Shown here in pieces: positions 44,350-55,600 of a stretch of 64,000 nt of DNA; positions within the stretch are counted from its first letter, which is position 1, and each line of letters starts with the position of its first letter. Under the pieces are notes generated by a model. That model worked only from the letters and a program-made list of their open reading frames with translations. It had not been told where the DNA came from and made no database searches. The translations under genes and the position numbers were made by a program. Origin of the DNA: Bolinopsis microptera (lineage: Eukaryota; Ctenophora; Tentaculata; Lobata; Bolinopsidae); contig NC_087077.1 in the NCBI RefSeq assembly GCF_026151205.1, positions 5,146,001 through 5,210,000 of the forward strand, read 5' to 3'.

Positions 44350-45345
44350 AAAGCTAGCTTGCCCGTTGTTTTGGGACAATCCATTTTGGGTGGAATGTCG
44401 CATCAATAGGTTTGCCTGGTTTTAGAATTGACCGTTTATTTTCCCGGAACATTGGGTTTGATGAAAAAAAGGGAGTAAATAAAGTCCAAATTGTTTTACC
44501 AAAAATTTTTTGCCGAAAAAAGACTCTTGCTAAAATCTGCCAAAACTGAAAATGTTTTTGCCTTTTTAAGTAACCCACCCTCATCCCCCCAAATTGGTTT
44601 TAAAAACAAAGGGATTTCCGTCTACCCCACCTTCCAATCCGTTTTAAATTGACAGGTTTTTTAAAAAATCCCCCTTTTTCTGGGCTTTTTAAATAAAAAC
44701 TTTCCCAAAAACAAAAACACGACGGGAAAGCAAATTGCTTATTTTTTTTTTAATTTTTGGGCCGTTTTTTTCCCCCAGAACTTTTAAAGAATAAAAAAAT
44801 TTTAAAGTTTAGTTTTTTTGAAAAGTTCTGATTGACAAATGGCAATTTTTTACGGCGAAGAACGTTTCTAAGTTTATACCTCCCCCAATCGTCGCTGAAA
44901 ATTTAGATTTTTTGTCCTTTATAAGTTTAGTGGCGAAAACTTTAATTAAAAAGCATAGGGGAAAACTTTTTGTAAAAACATTTTCAAAAAGGCTTAATAC
45001 ATAAATTTTTTTTCCCGGAAAAGCCCCTTTAAATGGTCATACATTTTTTGAGTAGAAAAAAAACCAAAACCATTTTCATTCCCAAAATGGCACCATTTTG
45101 AATAAAGGGGAAAAAACCCTTTTCCCAAAAAATTTACCTTACCGTAAGCCTTTTTCCCCAAAAAATTCCTTTTTGCATTTTAGGGGGTTCCCAAAAAGGG
45201 GTTTTTTGGGGTCGGAAAAATTTTCCTTGTCCTAGGAGCTTGACCAAAAAACAAAAGTTCCAAAAAAACCCCAAATTTCCAAAATTCTTAACACGCCCAA
45301 AAAACCCCAAAAGGGCAATATTTTTGATTGTTTTACATCTTTTTA
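44350..45345. other. Stretch of probably unreliable sequence
   Basis: Base runs of 3-6 (aaaa, cccc, tttt, gggg) follow one another with hardly any mixed sequence. It matches no repeat in the window. It begins and ends abruptly within normal repeat DNA: gaccagtg(c/a)ccaatcagtgaggtcgg flanks it on both sides. This resembles stretched base calling at low-quality read ends rather than real DNA. Confidence 0.6.
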
Positions 45346-45623
45346 TTCTGTAAAATGTGCTAAAATGAAATTTCTTGTTTCATTGAGAAAATCTTTTTTG
45401 CCATCTCTTTGACCGAAATTTCGCGACCAGTGACCAATCAGTGAGGTCGGTTAGAGTGACACAAGTATGCAGCTCAATAAGTTTGCAAAACCCAGAGATT
45501 AAAAATACTGATGCATTTTTCACTGAGTTGTGACCCAATACATTGATCTAATATGTTTGATATTTGTTAAACATGTTTTTTAACAGAATTTGTTTGCTTA
45601 AATAGAAGTGCATTACGATATTA

Positions 45624-47003
45624 CAGGGTGGCCCAGAAGTAATTACCCACACGCAACCCTTTAATAACTCAAGTAATTCGTATCAGAATTGCTTAAATAT
45701 TTCAGAGAATATAGATTTCCTGAAAATGTCGTAAAATGTCAAAGGTTACAGAGGGTGTGGCATGCCACTCCCTCCTTTTCTCTATTGTCATCATAAAGTG
45801 AGAACGTTTGGAGCTAGGAACTAGACACATTTGGTTTGATAATTGAAGTGCTTTCCCAAACTTTCAAGTTGGTTGTTTACCACTAAGCCGAGTTATGCCC
45901 ATTTTAATATCTGGCGGATGCATGATCCCAGCACTTAATCAGTGATCTCATCAGGAGATATTTGCTAACAGACAACAATGATCCTCATTAGGCGGTACCG
46001 AGCATGTTGGGGGATGATGATCTGATCACCTTAAGTGAATACTGATTGTGAATACTGATTGTGACTTAAGTGAATACTGATTGTGACTCCTTAAAATCAA
46101 AAAATTCTTTTTATAGCGTTTCGGTTGCTGTCCTATGAGCAGGTTCCAACCAATCAGGCACTATAATTATCAAACCAAATGTGTCTGGAAACTTTGAAGT
46201 TTCTAGCTCAAAAAGTTCTCACTTTATGGTGAAAATAGAGAAAAAGAGGGAGTTGCATGCCATGCCACACTCTCTGTAACCTTTGAAATTTTACGACATT
46301 TTCAGTTTGACCCATATCTATAGGTGATAGGTGATAGGCAATATGAAATTACACATCTTACTTTATCCCGTCACCCATGGACTTAATTAAGGGCTGGTGG
46401 TGGTGTCATCGTTTGTCGTACTCAAAACCTTTCGCGGTTGCGAATGCCGGCCCATCGAGGAAAATCTTTTTGCTTTGTTTTTTAACCATTATAAAGTATG
46501 ATTAGTCAGATATAATCAATAATACTGAGTTCAAACAGTTCCCGAAACGAAAAAGCAAACATTTGATTTTTGTTTCGGTGACTGAATCGTCGATGGGCCG
46601 GCAAATATTTGTTGTCGAGTAGTGTTGAATACTCATATTAACATGATTATTGATTTAATTTAGGAATTGTATATAAATATCTTTGACCAAGTTTAATTGT
46701 CAATGAGAATGCACCCCAGCACTCGGCTACAAGTTAGGCAGCTGCAGAAAAAATGCCGCGCGCGTCCAGCGTACGGCTTTTCGTTTTTGATTTTACAAAT
46801 GACAAAGCAACTTTTAATGATTATTAATGGAATTATCGGATATTTATAATTCAATATGTATTGATTCTTCTGTGGAAAATAAAAATTGTATTTTGCTTAA
46901 AATTGTATTTTACTTATATTCTCTGAAATGTTTAAGCAATTCTGATACGAATAACTTGAATTATTAAAGGGTTGCGTGTGGGTAGTTACTTCTGGGCACC
47001 CTG
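45624..47003. mobile_element. Mariner-like non-autonomous transposon with nested insertion
   Basis: About 90-bp inverted ends start CAGGGTGgCCCAGAAGTAA (45624-45713 and 46916-47003) and are flanked by TA on both sides, as for Tc1/mariner elements. The left arm continues to about 45855 and its complement lies at 46160-46305, so the right arm is split by some 600 bp (46310-46915) that looks like a later insertion. No transposase ORF is present. The centre holds a short tandem repeat (gtgaatactgatt, 46033-46085). Confidence 0.78.
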
Positions 47004-47349
47004 TAGTATTTGTAAGTAATGTTATTGATGTTATTTGCTGTTTATTCATTTTCTGTTAATTCTATTTATGATCATTATTGTGAGGATGAGGCTTTTTGTA
47101 TGAATAAGCTGTACTGAATTGATTGCTGTCATGATATTACAATGTGTTACTATAATATAATTGATAATTTATGACCATAGAAAGGTTGTCCCACAGGATG
47201 CATCAGATTCTTTAAACCATATTTTTAAATCATTTATATTCAATCCAAATTCCCAAAAGGCAATACAGGATACATTTACAAATTTTGAGAAATTGTCATA
47301 ATTAGGAGTATGTTGTCAATTATATTTAACAGTTTCAATCATTCAGGCT

Positions 47350-50300
47350 ATGAATTGCTTCAACAAGCTGGACCTGGCTTGGTCTCAAGGGTATGACGGA
47401 CAAAGGTTGAAGTTCATTGACAAGAAAACTGTCATATCAGTGTGTGGCTGTATGATGAAGTTTATTGATACTACCACTGGTAAGGAGAAAAGCCACCGCA
47501 GTGGAATCAATCCATATGGTGCATTCACTGTAAATCCAGCTTCTGATCTTATTGCATACGCTGAGAAGAAGCTCAACCCTTCTATCCAAATTATAACTTT
47601 TCCTGAATTTGAACCCTCTGGTGTGCTGAAGGATGGCTGTATGATGGAATATGTTGATATTGCTTTCGCTCCCACTGGAACGTACATTCTTACTTGTTCT
47701 AGTCTACCGGATTTTAAACTGAGCTTGTGGGATTACAGCTCAGGCACTATGTTAACCACTGTCAATGTCAAATCTCATCCTGGTAATTCCATATCCTTCA
47801 ATCCTCTTAACTGGAAACAAATAAGTGTTACTGGCGACCAAAGCTTTCACATAGGGAGTATTGAAACTTCAAACGAAAAGTATGGCATCAAGTTGTCGAC
47901 AATTGATTTGCCAGACCCTACAGCAGTTCTTGGACCTGTGGCAGAGCAGAAAGACATATACCTAAAAAAGTTTGTCCCATCACCAATACTGACCGCAGAG
48001 AGTGTAAAGATTGCATCAACTCTTAGTCCTCTGCACAATAAATACAAAGACAAGCTGAAGAAAGTAGCACCCGTTTCCCATTGCTGGGCGGTAGGTAATT
48101 GTGTTTATGTGGGCTGTACTGACGGTCAATTACTGCATTATGATACAACATCCTCAACAATGTCCGTTCTTACCAATCCACTGGCCAACAGCAAGGGCTC
48201 ATCAAACACTGATTTGAAAATAAAGGAAGAGGACGAAGACGATAAGCTTGACTCTGCTCAAAAGATCCTAGGTAAAGGTGATCTAGAAACTATTGAGTAC
48301 TACCAAGACGGTTTATTTGTTTGTGGTGCCAATGGAAAGTTGAGGCTGCTTAGTCTAGATATTGTATCACCCGATGTTCTTGATTGTTGGGATACAAAAT
48401 CTGTCATTTCTTCCCTGGCATGGTCTACTGCTTATGACAAAATTCTATTGGGAAGTCCTAATGGGATTGTATTCTCTCTGTTTCCCTCAAACAAAAATGC
48501 TGACTTGAACACGCTGTTTAATGTCAAGTGTGGTCCAATGGTTGGGGTTGACTTCGTATCCCCAACCAACAGTCAAATAATCTCTTGTCGGAAGAATGGA
48601 ATTGTTCAAGTTTGGTCTGCTGAAACTGCAGCTCAATTAAGCAGTCTGCAGCTGGGATCAGAGGTTGCAAGCCTGGCATGCTGCCAATCATCCCGATCTG
48701 CATTCATTGGATTAAGCAGTGGGCAACTTGTTGTCCTGGATCTAAACACTCCCGAGTCTCCCAGGATCATATTTGAGGACAAGATTCACCGTGGTTCAAT
48801 TCAACATATTACTTTTGACATGAGTGGAAAACTTCTGTTTACTGGCTCCAACGATGGACATGTTATCATTCTAGATACAAGAGCCTCAAACAAGTTCAAA
48901 TGCTTGGGACACATTGATATCAAAGGAGAAGTTACTGGAATTGCATCACTGCATCAATTGAAGGTTGAGAAAGAATGGTGTTACCTTGCTATTTCTTCGG
49001 TCAATGACAAAGGTTCATTTATAACACATGCTAAGATACCAGTAGATTTGCACCTCCAGCCAAAGGAAGCATTTGATGATGATACATTCCACATGGATCC
49101 TAACTTCATCGTTCGTACTGATGCCCAACTTGATTTCGTAGCTTCTAGTGTTGCAATGGTTAGCCCTCGTAACATGGTCACTGTAGATGCAGCCAAGAAA
49201 AAGGTCGTTGTTTTTAACTTGACTAATGATGGAAAGATAGCCGTGACTGAAAAGGTCAATGGTCATCTCCTTAAAGGTGGTTCAGTCGTCATTTCACCGC
49301 ATGGAAAATGGATCGGATCATTTTCAGCTGATGGGCAAATCATCTTCAGGAGTGTCGAGGACGCACAAAATAGTGTCTCTATTCCTTGCCATTCTCACTT
49401 TCTTGGCGGGACATCATTCCTAAAGTTTGCCAACGATGGTCAACAAGTTTTGAGTTGTGGAAAAGATGGTGTCATCGCCCTTTGGAAATGGAATTATGAT
49501 AGCCTTGTAACCGAAGAAAAAGCTATTGTTTTAGGAGCAGTTGATGCCTCTCGAGGACGATATGCATCTCTATTAGGTTTGAGAAAGGAGCAAGATGCTG
49601 TCCTTCAAAATATGACTGCATTGTCTGCCCTCAAGAGTCAGGACAAGACTTGGCTTGAGAAAGTTCAGGCTGGAGTCCAGGAACTCAAGGATAAAACGTT
49701 TGAGCCACAGATTGACGAGCTAAAGAAGAGTATAAGTGATTTAAGAGCTACTGTTCTTGGAATGATTGAAACCAACGGAAATGTGGATGATATTGAGCAG
49801 TTGAAGAGGCACGAATTTACTTTAGATGTCGATGAGAGACAGCGACTCTTGAATGAGGGAGATGATGAAATAGAAAGCATCAAAGAAAGTGTCGAGCTTG
49901 AAAACCTAGCGATGCTCTTTTTGAAAGAACTCATCAAGAAAGAATGCTGGGATGGGATGGAGGTAGTTGGCCGCTCACTGGTCCTTTTCTCTGGTGATCT
50001 CGAGGTAAGCAACTTTTCTATAAAAAAACGAACGGAAGCTGAACGAGCGGAAGTAGAGCGAGTCCTGGGAGTATATGCTCATGAGAAGCTGGAAGAAGAG
50101 GAAGTTGAATTTGCTCCAAAACCAAAAGATGACGAGGGTGAGCACGAAGAAGAGCAGGAAGTGTCTGCTTCTTTGTATGGCAGTCACGCTAAAAATTTTT
50201 ATGCTAAATCAATCCAGCATTCTCAATTCAACCTCCATTCTAACCAGAGGAAGAGAGATCAAATAGAGCTAATCAAACACACGATTGTACATCTAAAAAA

Positions 50301-52230
50301 CACGTTCAACAAAGAATTTGATGATGTTTACATGAGTAAGAAACAGGAAATTACTAGAGTGGCTGAACGGGTTGATCGAATCAAACAGATTCTGATAGAC
50401 CTGAAATCCGAAGACGATGTTGTGATCCCAGCATTCAAGAAAATAGAAATACCCGAATCTTTCCTTGTTGTTGAAGATAGTGAGATTAAGTTTGAGAAGT
50501 ATCTGACGCCTGAACAGCAGGCAGCTCAGGTAGAAAAGGAGCGACTTGAAGCAGAGAAGAAACGCCTCGAAGAAGCAGATAATGCACGAGAACGTGCTCT
50601 TAATACCATGATGCACGGCAAGCTTGAAATCCGTCCAGAAGATGAGTTACAAAAAGATCTGGAGAAACCCGACTTTATGCTGGCAAAGACAGAAGCTCAG
50701 TGGTCAGAAGAGGAGCATAAGGTTGCCAAAGAATTTGAGAAAAAGGAAAAGCATCTCATGGAAGAAAGAGAAAAATACCGAAAGGCTCTAGAGGCTGAAC
50801 TTAAAAAGCTTCAGACAGCCAATGCGGAAGGAATGAATTCCTTCGACGAGAAACTGAACAGACTCTTCAAGCTGAAGATAGAGTATCAGAAAACCCTCAA
50901 CCAAGAAGAACTGAAGATTGTGAGACTTTCCCGCTCTATCTATCAGCAAGATTACTTAGAAGACTGTGACAGTGAACTGAGCAAACCACTTGAAGAGTTC
51001 AAACAACTCAAACTGAGGACTCAGGAGGAAGTGGCTGAGATTAAACGGAGCATTGATAAACTCCGAGATGAGCATGAAATCGTCCTTCAGGAAGACAGAG
51101 CAATTGAAAAGCAATTCAAGAAGGACTTTGTTGACTTGGATGCTTTCACTCTGGAAATGCTAGTCAAGTTATACAAGAGAAGACCTAAAGTGGTTAAACA
51201 GAAGCCTCAGAATAACGAGACTACATCAAGATCATCAAATCCATTCTATGTTAAAGTGGAAGACCCTGATAAACTGTTCCTTGAAGCAATGTCAGAGTTG
51301 GACTCTGATATCCACAAACCTGAGATATTGGAAATCGACATATGGGAGAGGTTTATTGATGCCCGTCACATTAAAGTTGAAAGTGAATTGAAGGTCAAAC
51401 ATCACAATCAGAAGATTCAAGATCTGAATGGCTTCCTTCAACGTAAGTTAGAAGAAGACGAAGTTGTGAAAACCAAGATTGAGAAAACCTTCCAGCACCT
51501 CAACGAGCTGAGGGACAGGAAACTCAAGTTTTTGATGAACCTCGAAATCCAACTTTTACTTAAACAAGGTCAGGTGGAGGTTGATCCTGGAGTATTTTCG
51601 ACCAAGTTTGATAATGCACTTCTCATTCACCGATCTGTTATCGAGGATCTCAACTCCCAAATCGTTACACTTGGGGAAGGAAAAGTTTCCGCCATGATAG
51701 ACTGCAAGGATTATTACAAGAACATTCATCTTTTAGAGTGGGAACATGAGAAAATGCAAATGGAAGCGGAAGATCTAAACTCCAAAACAAGGGACGTCCA
51801 AACCTTGAGGGTCACTAAGGAGCTTCAAGTATTCTTGTTTGAAGAAAACAATGCACAAAGGATGCAAAAGGAGATACAAACATTAGAGAAAACTATCAAG
51901 CTCAATGAGAACATGCACCAACGAAAATCACTCGACAAAAAGAGGATTTTAGATCGTTTGAACAGGCTCATTAAAGAAAAAGAACTTGAGTGTGCTATTC
52001 TGGACGCCGAATTGAAGGAGCTTGCAGTCTCTCTGGTCGAAAGACAGCAGATATCAGAGGCCTGTGTCGACGACTTGGTTCCAGCCGCAGATCAAAGAAT
52101 GAAAGACATCGTGGCTCGAAGGAAACTTGTGGATCTGGCAAAGAGCCAGAGCCAGGAAGTGGCTGTGCTTAGAGCAGAGGTGGAGAGACTCAGGATGAAA
52201 ACTTTCCCTGCATTAGTTCAGCACAACTGA
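47350..52230 (+). CDS. CFAP43: Cilia- and flagella-associated protein 43-like, single-exon ORF
   Basis: The ORF has 1626 codons without interruption; vertebrate CFAP43 has about 1665. The first roughly 720 residues form WD40 repeats: S-Q-G-Y-D-G-Q at the start, S-S-L-P-D-F-x-L-S-L-W-D near 120, F-N-P-x-N-W-K-Q near 155, and G-S-N-D-G-H-V-I-I-L-D near 500. The rest is long coiled coil, with P-D-F-M near residue 1107, F-D-E-K-L-x-R-L-F near 1160 and K-R-R-P near 1275. CFAP43 works with CFAP44 in the tether of inner dynein arm f in motile axonemes. CFAP44 is the main alternative, but length and motifs favour CFAP43. The ATG follows ttcaatcattcaggct, so an upstream non-coding exon is possible. 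ATTAAA at 52272 may end the transcript. Confidence 0.8.
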   Translation: MNCFNKLDLAWSQGYDGQRLKFIDKKTVISVCGCMMKFIDTTTGKEKSHRSGINPYGAFTVNPASDLIAYAEKKLNPSIQIITFPEFEPSGVLKDGCMMEYVDIAFAPTGTYILTCSSLPDFKLSLWDYSSGTMLTTVNVKSHPGNSISFNPLNWKQISVTGDQSFHIGSIETSNEKYGIKLSTIDLPDPTAVLGPVAEQKDIYLKKFVPSPILTAESVKIASTLSPLHNKYKDKLKKVAPVSHCWAVGNCVYVGCTDGQLLHYDTTSSTMSVLTNPLANSKGSSNTDLKIKEEDEDDKLDSAQKILGKGDLETIEYYQDGLFVCGANGKLRLLSLDIVSPDVLDCWDTKSVISSLAWSTAYDKILLGSPNGIVFSLFPSNKNADLNTLFNVKCGPMVGVDFVSPTNSQIISCRKNGIVQVWSAETAAQLSSLQLGSEVASLACCQSSRSAFIGLSSGQLVVLDLNTPESPRIIFEDKIHRGSIQHITFDMSGKLLFTGSNDGHVIILDTRASNKFKCLGHIDIKGEVTGIASLHQLKVEKEWCYLAISSVNDKGSFITHAKIPVDLHLQPKEAFDDDTFHMDPNFIVRTDAQLDFVASSVAMVSPRNMVTVDAAKKKVVVFNLTNDGKIAVTEKVNGHLLKGGSVVISPHGKWIGSFSADGQIIFRSVEDAQNSVSIPCHSHFLGGTSFLKFANDGQQVLSCGKDGVIALWKWNYDSLVTEEKAIVLGAVDASRGRYASLLGLRKEQDAVLQNMTALSALKSQDKTWLEKVQAGVQELKDKTFEPQIDELKKSISDLRATVLGMIETNGNVDDIEQLKRHEFTLDVDERQRLLNEGDDEIESIKESVELENLAMLFLKELIKKECWDGMEVVGRSLVLFSGDLEVSNFSIKKRTEAERAEVERVLGVYAHEKLEEEEVEFAPKPKDDEGEHEEEQEVSASLYGSHAKNFYAKSIQHSQFNLHSNQRKRDQIELIKHTIVHLKNTFNKEFDDVYMSKKQEITRVAERVDRIKQILIDLKSEDDVVIPAFKKIEIPESFLVVEDSEIKFEKYLTPEQQAAQVEKERLEAEKKRLEEADNARERALNTMMHGKLEIRPEDELQKDLEKPDFMLAKTEAQWSEEEHKVAKEFEKKEKHLMEEREKYRKALEAELKKLQTANAEGMNSFDEKLNRLFKLKIEYQKTLNQEELKIVRLSRSIYQQDYLEDCDSELSKPLEEFKQLKLRTQEEVAEIKRSIDKLRDEHEIVLQEDRAIEKQFKKDFVDLDAFTLEMLVKLYKRRPKVVKQKPQNNETTSRSSNPFYVKVEDPDKLFLEAMSELDSDIHKPEILEIDIWERFIDARHIKVESELKVKHHNQKIQDLNGFLQRKLEEDEVVKTKIEKTFQHLNELRDRKLKFLMNLEIQLLLKQGQVEVDPGVFSTKFDNALLIHRSVIEDLNSQIVTLGEGKVSAMIDCKDYYKNIHLLEWEHEKMQMEAEDLNSKTRDVQTLRVTKELQVFLFEENNAQRMQKEIQTLEKTIKLNENMHQRKSLDKKRILDRLNRLIKEKELECAILDAELKELAVSLVERQQISEACVDDLVPAADQRMKDIVARRKLVDLAKSQSQEVAVLRAEVERLRMKTFPALVQHN

Positions 52231-52694
52231 GATTTTAATGGACTGTCATTGGACGGAATGATCAAAGATGTATTAAATTTAAAGTGCAAATACTGTTAAA
52301 TTCGTAGTTCAAGTTTTGGTTTTTAGATGCCATCACGATTTCTTACTAAGATTTTTCTGGTACAAAAGTAATAAGTGTATCCTATTTTGCCATCATGGTT
52401 ATATTCTAGTTATTACTTTTGTACAGTGCATAGATTCTATGATAAGTAATATTATATACATAATATTTATACTTGTGTACATACATATTTAACAGAATTT
52501 TGTCTTCAATTCTTGCTTTTCATTGTATCTTACAATTTACATTTCATTTAAAAACAATTTTGCAAATTCGTAAGTAATGTTTTGAGACGGCCTACTAAAG
52601 GTTCAGTTCACATAAGAATATAACAATTAAAACTAGATCGTTTTAAAAGATCACAGCATCATTTGCATTAATGCCCTAACAAACATTGTAGATA

Positions 52695-55600
52695 ATGAAG
52701 TTCAAAGTGTCGATAGGAAAGAAGCCTCAACATGATGGTATGGTTAGCTGTGTGGGTTGGACGGTTGGAGATGATCTCTTTTCCTGTGGGTGAGTAGCTC
52801 TTGGTGGAAATAATTTACTGGAAATGTTTCATGCTTATTATATATGAAACATTCCCGAGTTTGAGAAACATTCCATCTCAACGTTATGCGTATAATGAAT
52901 GAATATAATTAAAAAGTGAATTGGTATATTATGTGAAACTTTGGTCTTTGTCCTACAATAAAAGAATATTACAATATCTTTAAACTAGCTCAATACATAG
53001 GCAGTTCTGTAACACTTTAAAGCTGTGTTCTTTATATGGTATCCTCTGCATCTGTGCTTTCTTTGTCCATATTCCATAATAATTGCAGTGGCTCATATTA
53101 GCGCGCAAAACATTATTTTCCGTTTCTATGGAAACATGACCGCCGAACCAAAGATTTGTAGACTAATTGCTTTATCAGCAGTGAGTGTAAACGCGCGCGT
53201 CAAGTATGACGCGCATATTCATAAACAACAAATTGGTACAAATCTGGATTCTGGAGAGTTACACAAAATAAACGATGCTTTGAACAGATAATACCACACC
53301 ACATAGTAAAAAAGAAAACTTTATCAGGGATGATGGAGCTATCTTGAAATGGAACAACAAGACTGGAGAAACAGCTACGATAACCAAGTTACCGGAAGGA
53401 GTCTACCCAGCCGATATGGCTTGGTTCCCCAGCAATGTCGGCGGCCGACAGTCTGCATCTGAGTTGTTCGTTTTGGGAACCACAGATGGTTAGTTTTAAT
53501 CTATTTACACACTTTTTAAAACAAAATATCCCTGTTTGTTTAATTTACTGATGGAGTGCTGATTTATTGTTGTCTGGTCCCACGACCACAGTCCGTTTGT
53601 TAAGCATGTTATACTATTAATCTTTAATGCTTTTCAAACAAAGTTACAACGAATTCTTCATGTATTGCATCCTGGGTCTGGACAGGATATGCCCGTTTAA
53701 AATATTTCCATCACGTTACATTACATAATTCTCAATAAATGTAATAGATTTGTAGTGTTTTAATTAGTTTAAAATTACTATAAACAGTAATTGCATTTTA
53801 TTTTTACGCGCCCTTTTACTGTAAAAAATACCCGGGAAATTTTCCCCCGGTCCCTGCGGAGGGCACCAAGATTTAAGTTAAGGAGGAAAACCCAAACCCT
53901 TCTCAGGGTAGGTTTTAAAAATTTGTTTGAATTTAAACTTGGCCTATATCCTTTTGGTATGAATTTTTGAAAGCCCCCTACAACTTAAAACCCTAAATTT
54001 CCGAAAAAAAGTATGGGTCAAATTGGATGTTCCGGCCCAGGCCAAGGGAGGTTAAAAATTTGAAAAAACGTTTTTGTCAATCCTCAAAAAAGCCACTTTG
54101 TCTCCAAAAACAAGAAGCAATTTAAGATTTGGGGTCTTTTTTAAAGAAAAAAAATTAGTAAGGGGTCTGTTTTTGCTGTGTAAAAAAATTCTTATTGTTT
54201 GTAATAATCGGCTTTTTTGAAAACAAAATTTTTTTTTGATTTTGACCTAATTTTTTTTGTTTTAATTAGCCCCATACTCGTCCTTTCAGAAGAACAGATT
54301 TACTGCAAAAAACCTTCTCTGCCCTTGACCTATCGTATAGACTAAAGTAAAAGGGGGGAAAATTATTAAATTTTTCATGTTTGCAAGAACTGAAAACTCC
54401 CAACTATATCCTTTTTCCTTCCACCTGAATTTTTAACGAATTGGACTCGAGCCGACAAAAAAGAAAGGAAAATAATTTGATTACAATTTTCTGAAACCCA
54501 TAATTTCTTGGGTTTTAAAACCCAATAAAATTTTAAAAGGGGTTTTTTGGGACACCCGGGGAAAAATACTTCAAATCTGGAAGCGTTTTTGGTTGATATT
54601 TTTAACACTCATCAAGGATCATGTAAATCTTCCCAAGTAAAAATTTAATATATTGTCTGCCAAGTTTGAAATACTACTTGAACCATTTTCCCAATTTCCA
54701 GCTCCCAACTTTTTTTAATTTCCTTTCTATAAGGGGGCAACCTTCCCCTTATTTATTAAAAAACCCCCTTATCCCCGAATTTTTCAAAACGGAACAATGT
54801 CAAATTTTAGCAGTATCGGACATCCGAAATAAAAATTCGTCAAAATTTTCCCCAAAAGGGTGTGATATAGCCTTAAAAAAGTGGGGAAAAGTCCCTTCTC
54901 CCCTGAAAAGGGTTAAAAAAAGTAACTTCACGGGGGAACCTAAATTGGGTGAAAAGTTTGGAAGATGTAAAGTTTCCCAAAAAAACAAAAAAGATAGAAT
55001 TTGGGAAAAAGGAAAATTTTCCTTAAAAAGTTTAAATTTAATTGAAGAATAATTCGGAAAAAATTTAACGGTTCGAAAAATACATAGCCCCTTTTTGCAA
55101 AATTTGTTTAGCTATTCCTGACTTTTGAATTTTTAAAAAAACCAAAGGACAATTCCCCAAAAAACCCTACAAAATTTTCCCCGAACACCCTATTCCCAAA
55201 TGCCATGCAGTTGAAAGGGTTTGATAAAATTAAAAGGGGCGTTGCCAACACATTCCAACAGTGTTCGGGTAACCCCCCTTTTTTCCAAAACCTTCAAAAT
55301 TAACCCCCTTTTGGTCTCTGGTTATTTTTAGCAACCACATTTTAAAAAATTTAAAGGGGCTGGAACCCTTTGGGCAATTAAAGGAATAGTTTGGTCGTTG
55401 GGTAAAATTTTGTTTATTGGGTTTATTAAAAAGCCTACTTGACCCCAAAAAAAAATTTGGGTTTGAAGGGTGTTAAAAAATGACCCCTTTTTCCCTTTAA
55501 AAGCAGACAAATATACCAAGGTTAGAAACTCGCCCCCTTTCAGGTGGATCAAAAAAAGGCCTTTGCGTTGTAGGGCCTCCTTTTCACAAAAACCAGGGGC

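Noticed and set aside
54666-55052. 128-codon ORF
   Set aside because: It lies in the run-rich unreliable stretch and is mostly Lys, Phe, Ser and Pro.
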